Shown here: positions 43,534 through 54,807 of the stretch, one piece after another
How positions within the stretch are numbered: position 1 is the first letter of the stretch
Layout of the letters: every line of letters begins with the position of its first letter
Assembly: GCA_010094025.1 (NCBI GenBank)
Contig: ML991777.1
Location: forward strand, 543,530 to 607,529
Length of the DNA stretch: 64,000 bases
From: Viridothelium virens
Taxonomy: Eukaryota > Ascomycota > Dothideomycetes > Trypetheliales > Trypetheliaceae
Direction of reading: 5' to 3'
Made by a program: the position numbers and the translations under genes
The notes under the pieces: generated by a model
The model's input: only the letters and a program-made list of their open reading frames with translations
What the model was told of the DNA's origin: nothing
The model's database searches: none

Positions 43534-45501
43534 TTACCAGTCGAATGCTTCCGTATGTAAGCTAATTGCCTGAGCCTGACCAACAAGGACCCTTCTCTGC
43601 AGAGCAGCAATAGCGTTGCTCAAACTTATTTTCAAACTCTCTGGACCGCAACCGATAACCGCAGTCCTCGAGCGCCCAATGAACGACGGTATCAATTTAG
43701 AAAGATTAGGACGACCTCCGAAGTGCATAGTCACACCTTCGTACTCCTTCAGGGCCTGGGAGCTGCTTGTTGACCTGGTTTGAGAATCTCCACGTAATTC
43801 TAGTTCTTGCCATTTCGACTGTGCATTGAGCTTCTTGCTGTTCGGCTGTTCACTCGTTACGAAGATATCCGCTGTTACCTTGTCCGGGGTTATCGCCGTG
43901 AGAACTTGCCGAAGATCCTCGACTACCCAATCAACCTGTTCTGAACTCTTAATCATCCAAGCCAGTCGAACATGTTGCGTTACGCATTCATCATAGAGCA
44001 TGGCTTGAGCTAGCAGGTGCAATCGGGGAATACAAGCAGTGATTTCATTGCCACCCGCCACCAAGACCACTTCCTCAGCACAGCGATCATAACGGCGATC
44101 TACGGTGCCATAAGGATCATCGATGACAGTTGAGAGCTGTAAATCTGAGACCGATTCTGACATTACAAAAAGCTTGCGGGTTGAGCCGGTACGCGCCTGC
44201 ACCAAGAATGTCATTACGCTGGCAGGCTCGCTCCTTTTTTCCTGAGCTAGACTACTTCCCGTTCTTGGAGCTGATGCTATAGTGAATGGGTGGCTCTCGA
44301 AAATATTCAATCGCAGGAACTTTATAAAGACATGCTGTCCGGCATGCCACGTCCAATGACTCGGTACCGTCACCTGAAGCTTGAAGACATTCCCTGGAAG
44401 TCTTCGAATCGTAGTTGGATAACCTTCGAACCAGTCCTCGGAGAGCCTCAGTGTGGACATTTTCCAAAACACTCGTCCTAGAATCTGGATCAACCACAAG
44501 GCCATGGTTGCCCATAGATAGTTCCATGAGTCACCCTCGTTTCCGAAGTGCCAGAAGCACAAGCCAAACAAAACGATTGCAGCGGTAATATGAGAAATCA
44601 CAAAGGTCTCGTAAGCCGCGCATCGAACTGGAGGCAGCGAAAGGGATACAAGGAAGAAGGCAAGCGCATATGGAGGTACGCCCGTGTACTGACAAATCAT
44701 TAGATACAATTAAGACCTGGCGCAGGATATCTCGTGAACCACGTACCTCGAAAGCACCGGCCGCATAGAATTTTGCCTTGATATATGAACTTCCCTCGTG
44801 ACCCTCTTGCCAGAAGAAAGGAATCGTATGAACCGTACTTAGTATGAACATCATCCATGCAACATATCGATGCATCACATTCAATTTCTCATGACCGTAA
44901 CCGGTAACTAGCGAAATCAGGTTCACTTTGCCAGCCAGGGCTATCAGCAGTGGAATCAGCGCGGCTGACACCAAACCAGTCCGCACAGCAAGCGGAGGGC
45001 TTCCAAAGCCACGTCTAGCGCGATAGTAAGGAGGTACGGCAAAAGTCATAATTGTCAGGGTGGCCGTGGACATGAAAATCAAGAATAGTACTCCAAAAGA
45101 TGGTAATCCAAGGTAGATGCCAAGCGGACCGCCGACTCCACGATACGAGACAGCTCGCACAGCGACAGTGATTTTATTGGCAACAACACGGTCGCCTGGA
45201 TGAGGTTTTCGGTCCAAAAACAGATGAACGATATGTCGACAGATGAATAATGCCAGGATCGCGGCATAGATCCATGCCACATAGTGACCGTAGAGGTATT
45301 GTGCTGAATAGCTGACTTTAGCCTGGGACGCTGCATGGGCTTTCTCAAACGCCTAGGATCTTGTAAGATGCTCACGCTTATCTCAAGAGGAGTTTAGAAG
45401 GTCATGCCTACCAAGCAGCTGTCATTACTACAGCGCGGGTCGCTCAAAGGTAGCTGGGAAAACCACGGAGCTACGCTTGGTCGACCCGTTGACATGGACA
45501 T
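43534..45501 (-). CDS. Ferric/cupric reductase transmembrane component (FRE family), three exons
   Basis: Plasma-membrane metalloreductase that passes electrons from NAD(P)H through FAD and two hemes to external metal. Minus-strand exons 45412-45501, 44747-45352 and 43534-44688 give 616 residues. The membrane domain has both heme-ligand pairs spaced by 13 residues: His191/His205 (VMHRYVAWMMFILSTVH) and His265/His279 (SHITAAIVLFGLCFWH). The FAD motif HPFTIAS starts at 365. The NAD(P)-binding motif is GGNEIT (444-449) where the family usually has GGxGIT. The C terminus ends LHTEAFDW, the usual end signature. The chain has no obvious signal peptide. Start ATG 45501; ATG 45495 is also possible. 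The divergent MFS gene lies 2 kb away. Confidence 0.88.
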
Positions 45502-47522
45502 TTCGAGAATGGTGCGTAGAATGCGTCTTCCGGTATAGCTGAGTTTACGGTAAAGGAGGCTTGTGTATGTGTTTCCTGTGATTTATTAATGATCAACGCT
45601 CCGAGAGCGACCTAGTACGACATGAGGGCCCGGGCAGGTCTGCACGGAGGAATGACCTCTTGATGCAACCGATACTCTCCATATGGTGTCAATATTTGCC
45701 TTCCGCTTTCCTGAACTTAGCCTGATCGTCTCCTCTTCATTTTCCTTTTGTGAGCAGTACCCATGCCGTACAACCAATAGGCGGCATCGCTTTTTAGCAA
45801 TTGAGTGCGGATCATCAACGAACGCGAAAACGAAAACTTGCTCAAATGCTCTCACGAAGGACAGATTCCGCGCCTTCACCTCAGCTCATTGCTGCATCCG
45901 GACACAGGCTGCAGGCCTTTCTCTCCCTTCAGATCCGTCTCGTCAGCCCGGAGCAAAGAAATCTCTCCAGATAAATACGAGTCGTGCATGGATGATGCCG
46001 CTAATAATGTGCTCATGCTACAATTCAGATGAAAAGTGACCAGGTATACTAAGATAAACCTGCGCGAGATGGCTCACCGTTACTTTGCGCTGTCCCACTC
46101 TTCTGGATTCCCGTCTTTGAAGTCGACTGATCATAAGGTGTACCTATCCAAGCAAGGCTGCAGCGTTCGAAGCGGTCTTCGCATACCTAACAAAAGCAAT
46201 GAAATCGTCTCCGATGAACAGTCGGTTCCTCAGATCGCGGAAGACTTATACCCGAGCTGGATGGCTTCGTGAGCCTTTCGCAGGATTGCACAGCATTGAA
46301 CTGCAGAGATTGATTGCTCGCACTTCCGCAGGGGAAAGCATTGAGTGCACCACTCTCTTTGGAGCGCGCTTCAGGAAAAATGATTGCTTTGGAGAGCGTC
46401 GAAGTCGATTCCCAAATCGATGAGATGGTGAGAGTCTCACTTGCTGCTGCAGTGCAATTGGTCGTCGGATTGGAAATGAAAGAAAAGATAGCATCTGACT
46501 CGCAAGATCTGGTACCTCGAGGCTGGCGACTACATTCTTTGGATACAAGAGAAGACCACTGCACATCACACGGTTTCTAGGACACGATGAAACCATACGT
46601 CTACCTTCATCAAGCAACGTCATTTCTTTCGCTACCATCGCTGCTGGCCTCGTTGCTTATTCGAGTGCACATCATTCTCAACTACACGCCCATATCAATG
46701 GCGAGTGAGAACAACCCTCAAATGGATTTGCGAAAGCAGACCTCTCTGAATTACCATCTTGGTATCTTTGAGAAGCTGGAGGGGTTTATTTGAAGGAAAA
46801 CATTCTGGTGTGCTTCGACGAATTTGTTACGGGGGCACTGGTGGGACTATCCCCAAAATGATCTGAGCTGCTTTGTCATCGCTCGATTTGGATTAGTGCA
46901 CCCTAGGGCCACCGAGAGCTGATCTTGAGATTGGAGATCCCTTTCAATTTGCCACCAATCGATCTGAATCACTGTCTCTAAGGCATTCGGGATAGTGCTC
47001 ACAGGTGATTGTTCAGATACTTGATTTCAATCAATGCGATAGATTTTTGGAGTTTCCATCGGCAAGTACAAGAACGCATATATGGCCCATTCCTCCGCTG
47101 CAATGAGTACCTGGGTAACGAGGGAGCTGTCATGGCCACTCTTCGACTGCGTAGAGCCTGCGCGCCTGCTCGTACGCCCTTTTTCACAAGGGCTTTCATC
47201 CTTGTTCTTTGCGTCTCAATGCAAAAGTTGTTGATGTCTTCTTTCAAGACTATCGCTGGTTTTGCTGGCGTTCTTTTATCTGTCGATAGTCTTTCCTGAC
47301 GTCCGTCTGACTCTCCTGCAAAACCCTGTTAGCTTCCCTCTCACCGGTCAACATAGCCGCACTAAAAGGGACTGGTAGGGTCCTTGTTTTTTCCGTTCAA
47401 AATGCCGGCAGTGTCTCTCAAGCCAACCTCTGGCATTCCAAAAGATATCCAAAAAGCTCGAGACAGCTCTTAAGCAATTTGCCGCAAGACGTGGATCAAA
47501 GAGACTACAGCCTCTGAAGACA
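45502..47522. other. Divergent region between ferric reductase and MFS genes
   Basis: About 2 kb with only short frames of no recognisable character; no repeat or RNA gene seen. Confidence 0.5.
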
Positions 47523-49103
47523 ATGAGCGTGGAAGCACCAATATCTCTTCCACCCGAGAAGGCTCGAGTTATTGCTGATGTCCATTCCCCCAATTTCGAG
47601 CAATACCCAATTGAGACGCAGGATGGGGTGATGACTAGGGAAGAGGCCCGTTCTTTGGTCAATCCGAGAGCGGAAAGGGCACTCGTCCGAAAACTTGACA
47701 TACGCGTTCTTCTGCCCATTGCCGTAATCTTCTTCTGGGCCTTCGTCGACCGGGTCAACATCGGTTATGCCAGGCTACAAGGACTGGAGAAGGATTTGCG
47801 AATGACTGGGAACGACTTCAACGTGGCATTGCTTGTCCAGATTGCACCGTACGTTGTCTTCGAAGTTCCCTCAAATTTGGTGCTGAAGCGAGTTCGGCCT
47901 TCATATTGGCTGGGAGGCATGAGCCTGTGCTGGGGATTCATGACACTCGGACAGGGTCTAGTCCGAACTTACCCTGGGCTTATCGTTCTCCGATTCTTTC
48001 TTGGCGTCTTCGAGGCTGGACTGGTTCCAGGGGCGGTGTACCTAACATCGATGTACTACACCCGCTTTGAACTCCAGAAACGCATGGTAGGCTTGTACAT
48101 TGCAAACTGTACAGCTATCGCAACAGGAGGCGTGAGGTCCTTCCTCCCCTATTTCATTGTTAGAACATCTTTAACATAGTCGGCTTAGCTCATCGCCTTT
48201 GGCATGACAAATCTCCAAGGTCATGGCGGCTTTTCCTCCTGGCGCTGGATTTACATTATCGAGGGCATTGTGACCATCGCTCTTAGCATTGTCCTCCTTT
48301 TTGTCATTACTGATTGGCCAACCCAAGCAAAATGGCTCTCGGCGGACGAGAAACGCCTCCTGGTTGCGCGTCAGGTCGTCGAAGACGGCGGTCTCGCTCG
48401 TATGGACCGTTTAGACCGGAAAGCGCTCCGCCGCATCTTGACGGACTGGAAGATCTACAGTGCAATCGTCATCTACTTCGCTGTATCAGCCTCGACCAAC
48501 GCTACAGCCTTCGTCCCTGGTATCATTGCGCGTCTGGGCTACACCAACGCAGCAGCTCAGGCCTACACTATCCCTATCTATGTCGTCGCCGCGGCGCTTG
48601 CCTGGTTCGCGGCTGTCATGTCGGATCGTCTGCGTAACCGCTTCGTCTTCTGCTTCCTCGCTGTGCTCCTCTGTATCGTAGGCTATACGATGCTGCTCAA
48701 CCAAGACCACATCTCTGTGCACGCTCAATATGGCGCCCTGTTTCTCTTTAATGGTGGTTGTTTCATGGTGCTGCCGACATTGTGGACTTGGTTAAGCAAT
48801 AATATGGCTGGACACTACAAGCGTGCATGGAGTAGCGCGGCACAGATTGGACTGGGCAATGCTGGCGCTATTGTAACCACTATGACGTTCGTCACGGCGG
48901 AGGCGCCAGCATATACGAGAGCCTACAGCACATGTCTTGGCCTGATCGTTCTGGCCGGCGCAGTAATGGTAGCGACGGAATTCGGACTTTGGTGGGAAAA
49001 CAGAAATCGGGATTGTGGTGGCAGGGATCACAGATTGGAGCTGCCTGCGGATGAGAGGGCAAATTTGGGGGACGATCATCCGAGCTTTAGGTTTACTTAT
49101 TAG
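47523..49103 (+). CDS. MFS transporter, anion:cation symporter (DAL5/TNA1-like) family
   Basis: Twelve-helix plasma-membrane carrier of small organic acids or vitamins (family members move allantoate, nicotinate, pantothenate and others). Exons 47523-48131 and 48189-49103 (GTGAGG donor, CTTAG acceptor, phase 0) give 507 residues. A cytoplasmic head is followed by KLDIRVLLPIAVIFFWAFVDRVNIGYAR, the family signature of the first helix and loop. PSNLVLKRVRPS lies after helix 2, RFFLGVFEAGLVPGAVYL at helices 4-5 and WRWIYIIEGIVTI at helix 6. The C-terminal half has the remaining six helices. The substrate cannot be told. A miniature inverted-repeat element begins 42 bases after the stop. Confidence 0.9.
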
Positions 49104-49692
49104 CATCTGGAACTGCTGTGTCTAAAGCGCTCAGCTGACTAGGTACCTTACGGCGGTTGGGGGATTCCTCAACAGGTAATCAATACAATGTTATTTCGAA
49201 TTCACTGTTAAGGCCTTGTGGGTCCATGTTAACACCGCCTTAACATGGGCCAACATGGTCATAACAGTTGAACTGAGGTAACATTGTATTGATTACCTGT
49301 TGAGGAAACCCCCCAGACGCCGTAAGGTAGGTTGTGTATATCGTGTCACGTGGGAAGTGTGAATGACAGGTCACTTGCTCCATTTGAAGACGTGCAGCTG
49401 TAGAATTGACTTTAGGTGGGTCCTCTCGAGAGATACGTTTAGAATGGGTAAACCGTCGAGGCTCGATTTCTACTTCGTTCACTTCACTTTTTCTCTGCTT
49501 CATCCTTCTGCCTGGTCCGTTCGTACCAGTTCAAACTCTGTTCAATAAGCACTGCTCTGGTCTATCACCGGGCTGACAAAGGGTAAGTACTGCGAGCAAC
49601 GCTGCTGTCAGGGTTTGTAACACTACTACAGCGAACTATTCAAAGACGAAACCGAGAGAAATCCTCACTTGGCTAAAAGTAAGAGCCCAATC
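49104..49692. other. Intergenic region containing a miniature element
   Basis: Mostly occupied by the MITE at 49146-49327; the rest shows no gene. Confidence 0.55.
49146..49327. mobile_element. Miniature inverted-repeat element (family A, copy 1), TA target duplication
   Basis: 182 bp with long imperfect terminal inverted repeats. The left end CCTTACGGCGGTTGGGG and the right end (read inward) CCTTACGGCGTCTGGGG continue into a shared CCTCAACAGGTAATCAATACAATGTTA block, about 48 bp in all. It is flanked by TA on both sides (49144-49145 and 49328-49329), as in Tc1/mariner-type insertions. There is no coding capacity. The inner part carries further inverted segments (CATGTTAACACCGCC/TTAACATGG), so the whole unit can fold into a hairpin. 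A second copy, roughly 95% identical by eye, starts at 63830. Confidence 0.88.
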
Positions 49693-50091
49693 ATGCACTT
49701 TCGCTTTCTGGATCTGCCTCGCGAACTTCGCGACGAGGTGTATGCCAACTGTCTGAGTACGGACAGAGTCGCCACACCAAAAACGTACCTAGATATTGAG
49801 AGAGGAACAGTCATGCATGATAGCCAAGCACCTTTACCTTACCCTCTCAACCTCCGCATTCTCTATGTCAACCGGCAAATTTATGAGGAAGGGAACAGCA
49901 TCTTCCATCGCCCTCGTTTGGCGGAAGCTGTAGTAAATAGCCCACGCACCCGCGATTATTGTAGGTGCAAATGTCGGTCCATAGATCAGGATACTCTGAG
50001 GCACATAGCGGTTAGTCCAACCTTTGTAGGTCTGAGGATTCTCGCAGTAGAAAGGAGAGAAAAGGAAAGGCTGCACAGGTGCATTAATTAG
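49693..50091 (+). CDS. Short F-box-like fungal protein or fragment
   Basis: 132 codons beginning MHFRFLDLPRELRDEVYANC. The LPRELRDEVY opening is the common start of a large fungal family of F-box-like/2EXR-like proteins that are usually 200-400 residues long. The following LRILYVNRQIYEEGNSIF also fits (LL.vNRQIy.E). The frame ends early after KERLHRCIN. It may be a truncated member, lack a downstream exon I could not find, or be a genuine short protein. It sits about 360 bases after the family A miniature element. Confidence 0.5.
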   Translation: MHFRFLDLPRELRDEVYANCLSTDRVATPKTYLDIERGTVMHDSQAPLPYPLNLRILYVNRQIYEEGNSIFHRPRLAEAVVNSPRTRDYCRCKCRSIDQDTLRHIAVSPTFVGLRILAVERREKERLHRCIN

Positions 50092-50293
50092 TACGGAGCA
50101 GGCAATCGTCCTATTTCTGCTCTATCACTTCTGTAAACAAGCGGGACGGCCCTAGCGAAAAATTCCGGCCACATCCTTTATCTTCTACGACTACCTTAGC
50201 GTGCTTAGCACTGACCCTTATTATTAGAGCACTCCTATTGAAGCTCTTGACCTGGAGCATCTTCCACCATTCCTCTCCGCTGACCTCTCCACC

Positions 50294-50895
50294 ATGCCTA
50301 CCACCGACCCTGACGCTCCTCTGTCGCCTCATTCTTCTCCTTCAATCTTCAACTGGATTCTCGGCTTCCTCCTCGTCGGTATGGCATGGGGACTGACGAC
50401 GCCCTTTATGCGCCGAGCTGCCGCCAACGCACCTACAATAGCCCACCCTTCTGTCGAGGACCCGAAAAACAGCTGGATTTGGAGGAAGGTACTTGGTGTA
50501 TTTTGGGGCATTGTGGATACGGTGCGGAGGCCGAGTTATGCAGTGCCGTTCTTGCTGAACGTGACGGGGAGCGTGTGGTTTTTCCTGTTGATTGGCAAGG
50601 CTGGTAGGTGTCCTTTAAGAGAGGAGGCTGATGGACTAGGTCTCTCGGAGGACTATACTGACGTGCGATTGGACAGAGCTGAGCTTGACCGTGCCGATCA
50701 CGAATTCCTTGGCGTTTCTGTTCACGGTTGTAGGAGAGTGGTGGGCGGAGGGGAAGGTGATATCAAGAGGTCAGTCACGGATAGATCAAAACTTCTGGTA
50801 TACGCGATTGCTAATAGCATCTCAAAGATACGTGGATAGGTATGACGCTGGTGCTCGCGGGCATCGCCCTCTGTGTACAGTCCAAAAGCATATGA
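50294..50895 (+). CDS. TMEM234-family small membrane protein, three exons
   Basis: Exons 50294-50603, 50677-50769 and 50828-50895 give 156 residues. All phases fit (G|AG, G|AT). The sequence has four hydrophobic segments: WILGFLLVGMAWGLTTPFMR, a YAVPFLLNVTGSVWFFLLIG helix, LSLTVPITNSLAFLFTVVGEWW and the C-terminal WIGMTLVLAGIALCV. The ELSLTVPITNSLAF...GEW stretch is the hallmark of the family, related to small drug/metabolite transporter-type proteins. The biochemical role is unknown. It ends 41 bases from the stop of the convergent carboxylesterase gene, so the transcripts probably overlap. Confidence 0.88.
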
Positions 50896-50936
50896 TACCC
50901 CTCATATGACAGGCAGCTAGTCATTGCATGCCTCTA

Positions 50937-52670
50937 TCATAATTTTGACGGTCTTTGCTCCGTGGTTAGGGCATTCCAAACTTCTAGTCCTCGAGACCAT
51001 CGATCATCATCCCAGGTATCAGTTTCTGCCTCTTCGTTCAGTCTTCTCATACTCTTTTCTTTGTCAGTGCCCCAGTTTACGTCTTTTCCAGACAGAAACT
51101 CGGATACAGGTTTTAACCACTTCTTTGCCACCTCTTTTTCCCCTTTGTCCAAAACAGTCCCATTTCCAAAAAACCATATGGCCATATCTGTCGAATGCGT
51201 GACTCCCCACTCAACCGGCGCCCACACCCCTTTCACGCGCCAATTCAGCCGATACCTCAACATATCCTTCCCCGGCTCAAGGCCCCCTTTCACCAGTCGA
51301 TCTATCAATCCACGCTGCATACAATGAACCTGCACATCCGCATATACTCTTCCAAACATTTCACTCCAATCTTTCACACCTTCTGGCAGCCTTCCGGTGG
51401 GACAATAAACTCTCCTCAAACTCTCTACCCCGTCCTGCGAATAGTCTGCACGCAGACGCCGGAACATCGACTCCGCGCTATTCTGAGGGGCGCGCCAAAT
51501 CGCATACGCGTAGTGCTCGTCCCTGCACTCGCCCAGCAGGATCTTGACCCCTGCATCCTTCATCCTGCGGCCGAACTCGCCCGAGTTGATGGAATGGAAG
51601 AGGTCGTGCCGGACGAAAACGCCGTCGGTGAAGGCACGGAACTCGTGAAGAGGGATATCGCCGGTGGCTTGGACAATGTCGGCCGCGGAGGCGTTGCGCA
51701 AACGCGACAGCTTTTCGGGTGTGGAGAGGGAGGGCGAGATGGAGAGGCGAGAGAGCAGCTGTTCGTATTGCAGCTGGGTGTCGCTCAGGGGCCGAGGCTG
51801 CAGACCGGGACCATTGCTTAGCATCATGGCGCGCTTGATGAGGCGCTTTTGTGGTGGAAGGAATAGGTCGTATGCAAGCTGATAGAAGGTCGAGTGGGCG
51901 CCTGCGGAATAGCCTGCAACGGTGATGTTACTGGGGTTGCCATCAAAGTACGAGATATTTTGGTGAGTCCATTCGAGGGCGAGGCGCTGATCCCAGAAAC
52001 CGTAGTTGCCCACGACCTGGGACTCGGCCTGCAGCTGTGTGCACGCGAGAAAGCCAAAGGCGTTGAGACGGTAGGCGGGAGCGACGACGATAGCTGAGAC
52101 GGAGGTCTCGGCGAGTAGGGCGGCAGGAGATAAAGCATTCGGGGATCCCCATTGTAGAAAACCTCCATCTAACAAATTCTTCAATATTTCTACAGAAACC
52201 TTCTAGGCACGTAGTGAACTTACGAATGTAGAAAAGTACCGGCCATCCTAGTTTCGTTAGTCATTCGAGGTATCTACAGTAAGGGCTCGATACTTACCAT
52301 CTTTTGGAGGTTCCCCAATAGGTATCCAGATGTTACACTGCAAACAATCTTCTTCTTGCTTTTCAGCATCTTCGGACTTCGCTGGTTGTGGACAAACCCC
52401 AGCCCCGCCATTGAATCTTCCAGGATTCGCTCTTGTCCCATATCGGTAGCATAATGGAAGCTCACGGGGTTTTCGCCATCGAAAAGGCCCAATTGGTGGC
52501 AAAGCGTATGGAAGACCTCCAAAATAATGGCAAAGGATTTTTCCCGATGACTTCTCTTTGATAGTTGCTCCTTCGACAAATCCTCGGTATTGCAGGTCTT
52601 TAGAGTAAGGTTCTGTGATTGTGGCAATCTTGACTGGAGCGGACTTGGGCGTGAAAAAGGGGGAACCCAT
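50937..52670 (-). CDS. Type-B carboxylesterase/lipase family, three exons
   Basis: Alpha/beta hydrolase of 542 residues. Minus-strand exons 52298-52670, 52224-52247 and 50937-52168; phases agree and the 24-nt middle exon restores the conserved FYIHGGFLQWGSP oxyanion region. The start of the fold is FGGLPYALPPIGPFRWRKP. The nucleophile is Ser220 in AGYSAGAHS, the likely acid Glu346 (LLGECRDEH) and the His 457 (GVTHSTDM). There is no signal peptide (it begins MGSPFFTPK), so it is probably intracellular, unlike many secreted type-B esterases. The Cys residues CPQP...DCLQCNIW match the first disulfide region. The substrate is unknown. Confidence 0.88.
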
Positions 52671-53953
52671 AATTGCTCAAGCGAAACAATTGCCTACGTA
52701 TAGATCGCTATTGGAGTACCAACTCGAGAGTGCTGTTCACGCTTGTGGAGAAAGGTAATCTGAACGGAAATTTCCCCACTACCGAGGTCATAGACTAGAG
52801 ATCTGCACTCTTTATGTATCGATACTTGAAAAATAATGATAGTACAAAACACTGCTGGATTCTCAACGTTTAAAATAGGATATGAAAGACTGAATTGCTG
52901 TTTCTCAAAAGTCGCAAATTACGGTATGCGCATGTAATAAGCCTTTTCTGGAGCAATCACGATCAGCATCATCAGAGTAGAGTAGGTCTTGCCTTGCCTC
53001 GACCTCCATGCATACGACGTCATTCTCTACCGTTGCCGTGTCAATAAGGTACCTTAGTATCACCTAAATCGTAGCTCTCTCTTATCTTATCGTATATCTA
53101 AAAATAAAATATCTTCCAACTACGCATGCTCTTTCTGGTCTTACTCCTTTTCATGCCACTCGATTTGAGATGCAGAACATTCCGGCATTCTACATCGAGA
53201 TCCGGCAGATGTTTGCACGTATACCTAAGATATGATCGTCCGGAAGCGCAGTGATTTCGCGGTAATATTTTTCATTAGCCTCACCCAGACATCCGTAAAG
53301 CTTATTGACAGCAGTACGACCAGAGTAGGGGGAATTCCTTGGGCTGGTGTATAAGCCCGCTTGCGTGTAAGGCCATGGTCTTTGAGACGAAGGGGACGTG
53401 TACCGGGAGAGTATTAACGATCAGTCTTTGAATGCCGATCGATGGATTGACCACGGTCGTCACCGTCTGTAACCGTTCGCCAACTCACTTAACCTCGTTT
53501 GTCTCGAAGGCTCCGATTCCAAACGGAAACAGTTCGAATTAGGGGCGGAGGAAGAGCTTAACATTTTAAACTACCTTCCGTTTTCCCAAAATATACATGA
53601 TTGAAAAGGCAATGAATTCGTTAGTTTGAACTGGATGTCAGTGGCAGTCACAATTGAAATAACCACCCGTAAGACGCCAGCAAAGACGGCAGAAAACAGC
53701 AGGCATGAATAGAACGTTTCTGAAGAAGTGATTTTGCGCGATATATCCGGATAAACGCAATCCACAAACGGACGGAAGATAGGATAGGGAAGTAGAATCG
53801 GGCAATCTGCATTCTATAGAACATGTTGATAGTGAATACATATAGGACCTTCTTTTAATACATATTCCTACCTCTCCCTTGCGCCTTATCCTAAATGCCA
53901 GGAAAAGCCATCCCTGAGGCAAGGATCAATGAAAAACTCCACCTAGACTGAGC
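52671..53953. other. Intergenic region
   Basis: 1.28 kb with no supported gene or RNA; short frames at 53571-53922 lack motifs. Confidence 0.5.
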
Positions 53954-54807
53954 CTAGAAAATGCTGTTGACAATATTACCACCAATTGAAGCACCCGCTC
54001 CGAAAATCGCAGCGTTTCCGAGCTTCTTGCCAAATTTCTTTCCCTGTTCCTGCGTCTTACTAGGCGGCTGGTTCTGTCCAGCATTGCCACCATCACCCTG
54101 CGCGACCGCCATCGGCATATTCCCATAACTCATCGGACCGCTATTCTGTTGCTGTTGCGGAAGGGGCTGCGGCGTACCAGCAAGTGCTGGTGGCTTCTCA
54201 TCAAGGACCTTGACATAACTGCGTGGGAAGATGCCTTCGAGATTGGTGCGCTCGTTTTGCCCTTTCCACCACTCGGCGTTCATGTACTCGGTCACGATGA
54301 TGCGGTCGTTGGGAGAAAGGGCTAGATCGCCGGCATCGGTGGGCTGATAGGCGTAGAGGGCGCTAGCGGAACAGAGTGCTGACGGTGCGGGAGAGTTATA
54401 TGCTGGTGGTGGGGGTCCTGGTGGGGATTGGTAGCCGTTCGTTTGGCCTTGCTTCTCGTTGAAGTAGCCATTTTGTTTTTCATTCACAGAACCATTGGTA
54501 TTGCTGTTGTTGAGAGAGAGACTATTCATAGATGCGGATGGAGGGGCTGGAGAGGCCACGGCTTGTGATGCAGGGACAGCGGGTTGGTGAGGGAGTTGGG
54601 CAATGATTGTCTCATACTGCTGAGGAGTGATGAGGGAGGAATCGGAGAGGAAGTCAAGCTCCTGGTCATGATAATGTTAGTAACTGAGACAGTACACGGT
54701 GAGAATGCCGTTTTGCATATGTCCTGAAGGGAAAAGGGAGGCCTTACGGCTTTGATGGTCTTGAGGGACCGGTTGGTCATGGCGACGGATAGCTCTTCCC
54801 AACCCAT
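53954..54807 (-). CDS. SH3-domain protein of the LAS17-binding (LSB1/PIN3) type
   Basis: Minus-strand exons 54748-54807 and 53954-54661 give 255 residues. The N terminus (MGWEELSVAMTNRSLKTIKAELDFLSD...LITPQQYETIIAQLP) is the short helical head of the family. Then comes a Pro/Asn/Gln-rich linker with PPGPPPPAY. A complete SH3 domain (about 120-173) follows with ALYAYQP, EWWKGQ and GIFPRSYV. The tail has a Gln run and ends in KKFGKKLGNAAIFGAGASIGGNIV, a Gly/Ala-rich end common to these proteins. Family members bind the WASP homologue and act in cortical actin and endocytosis; that role is inferred. Confidence 0.9.
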
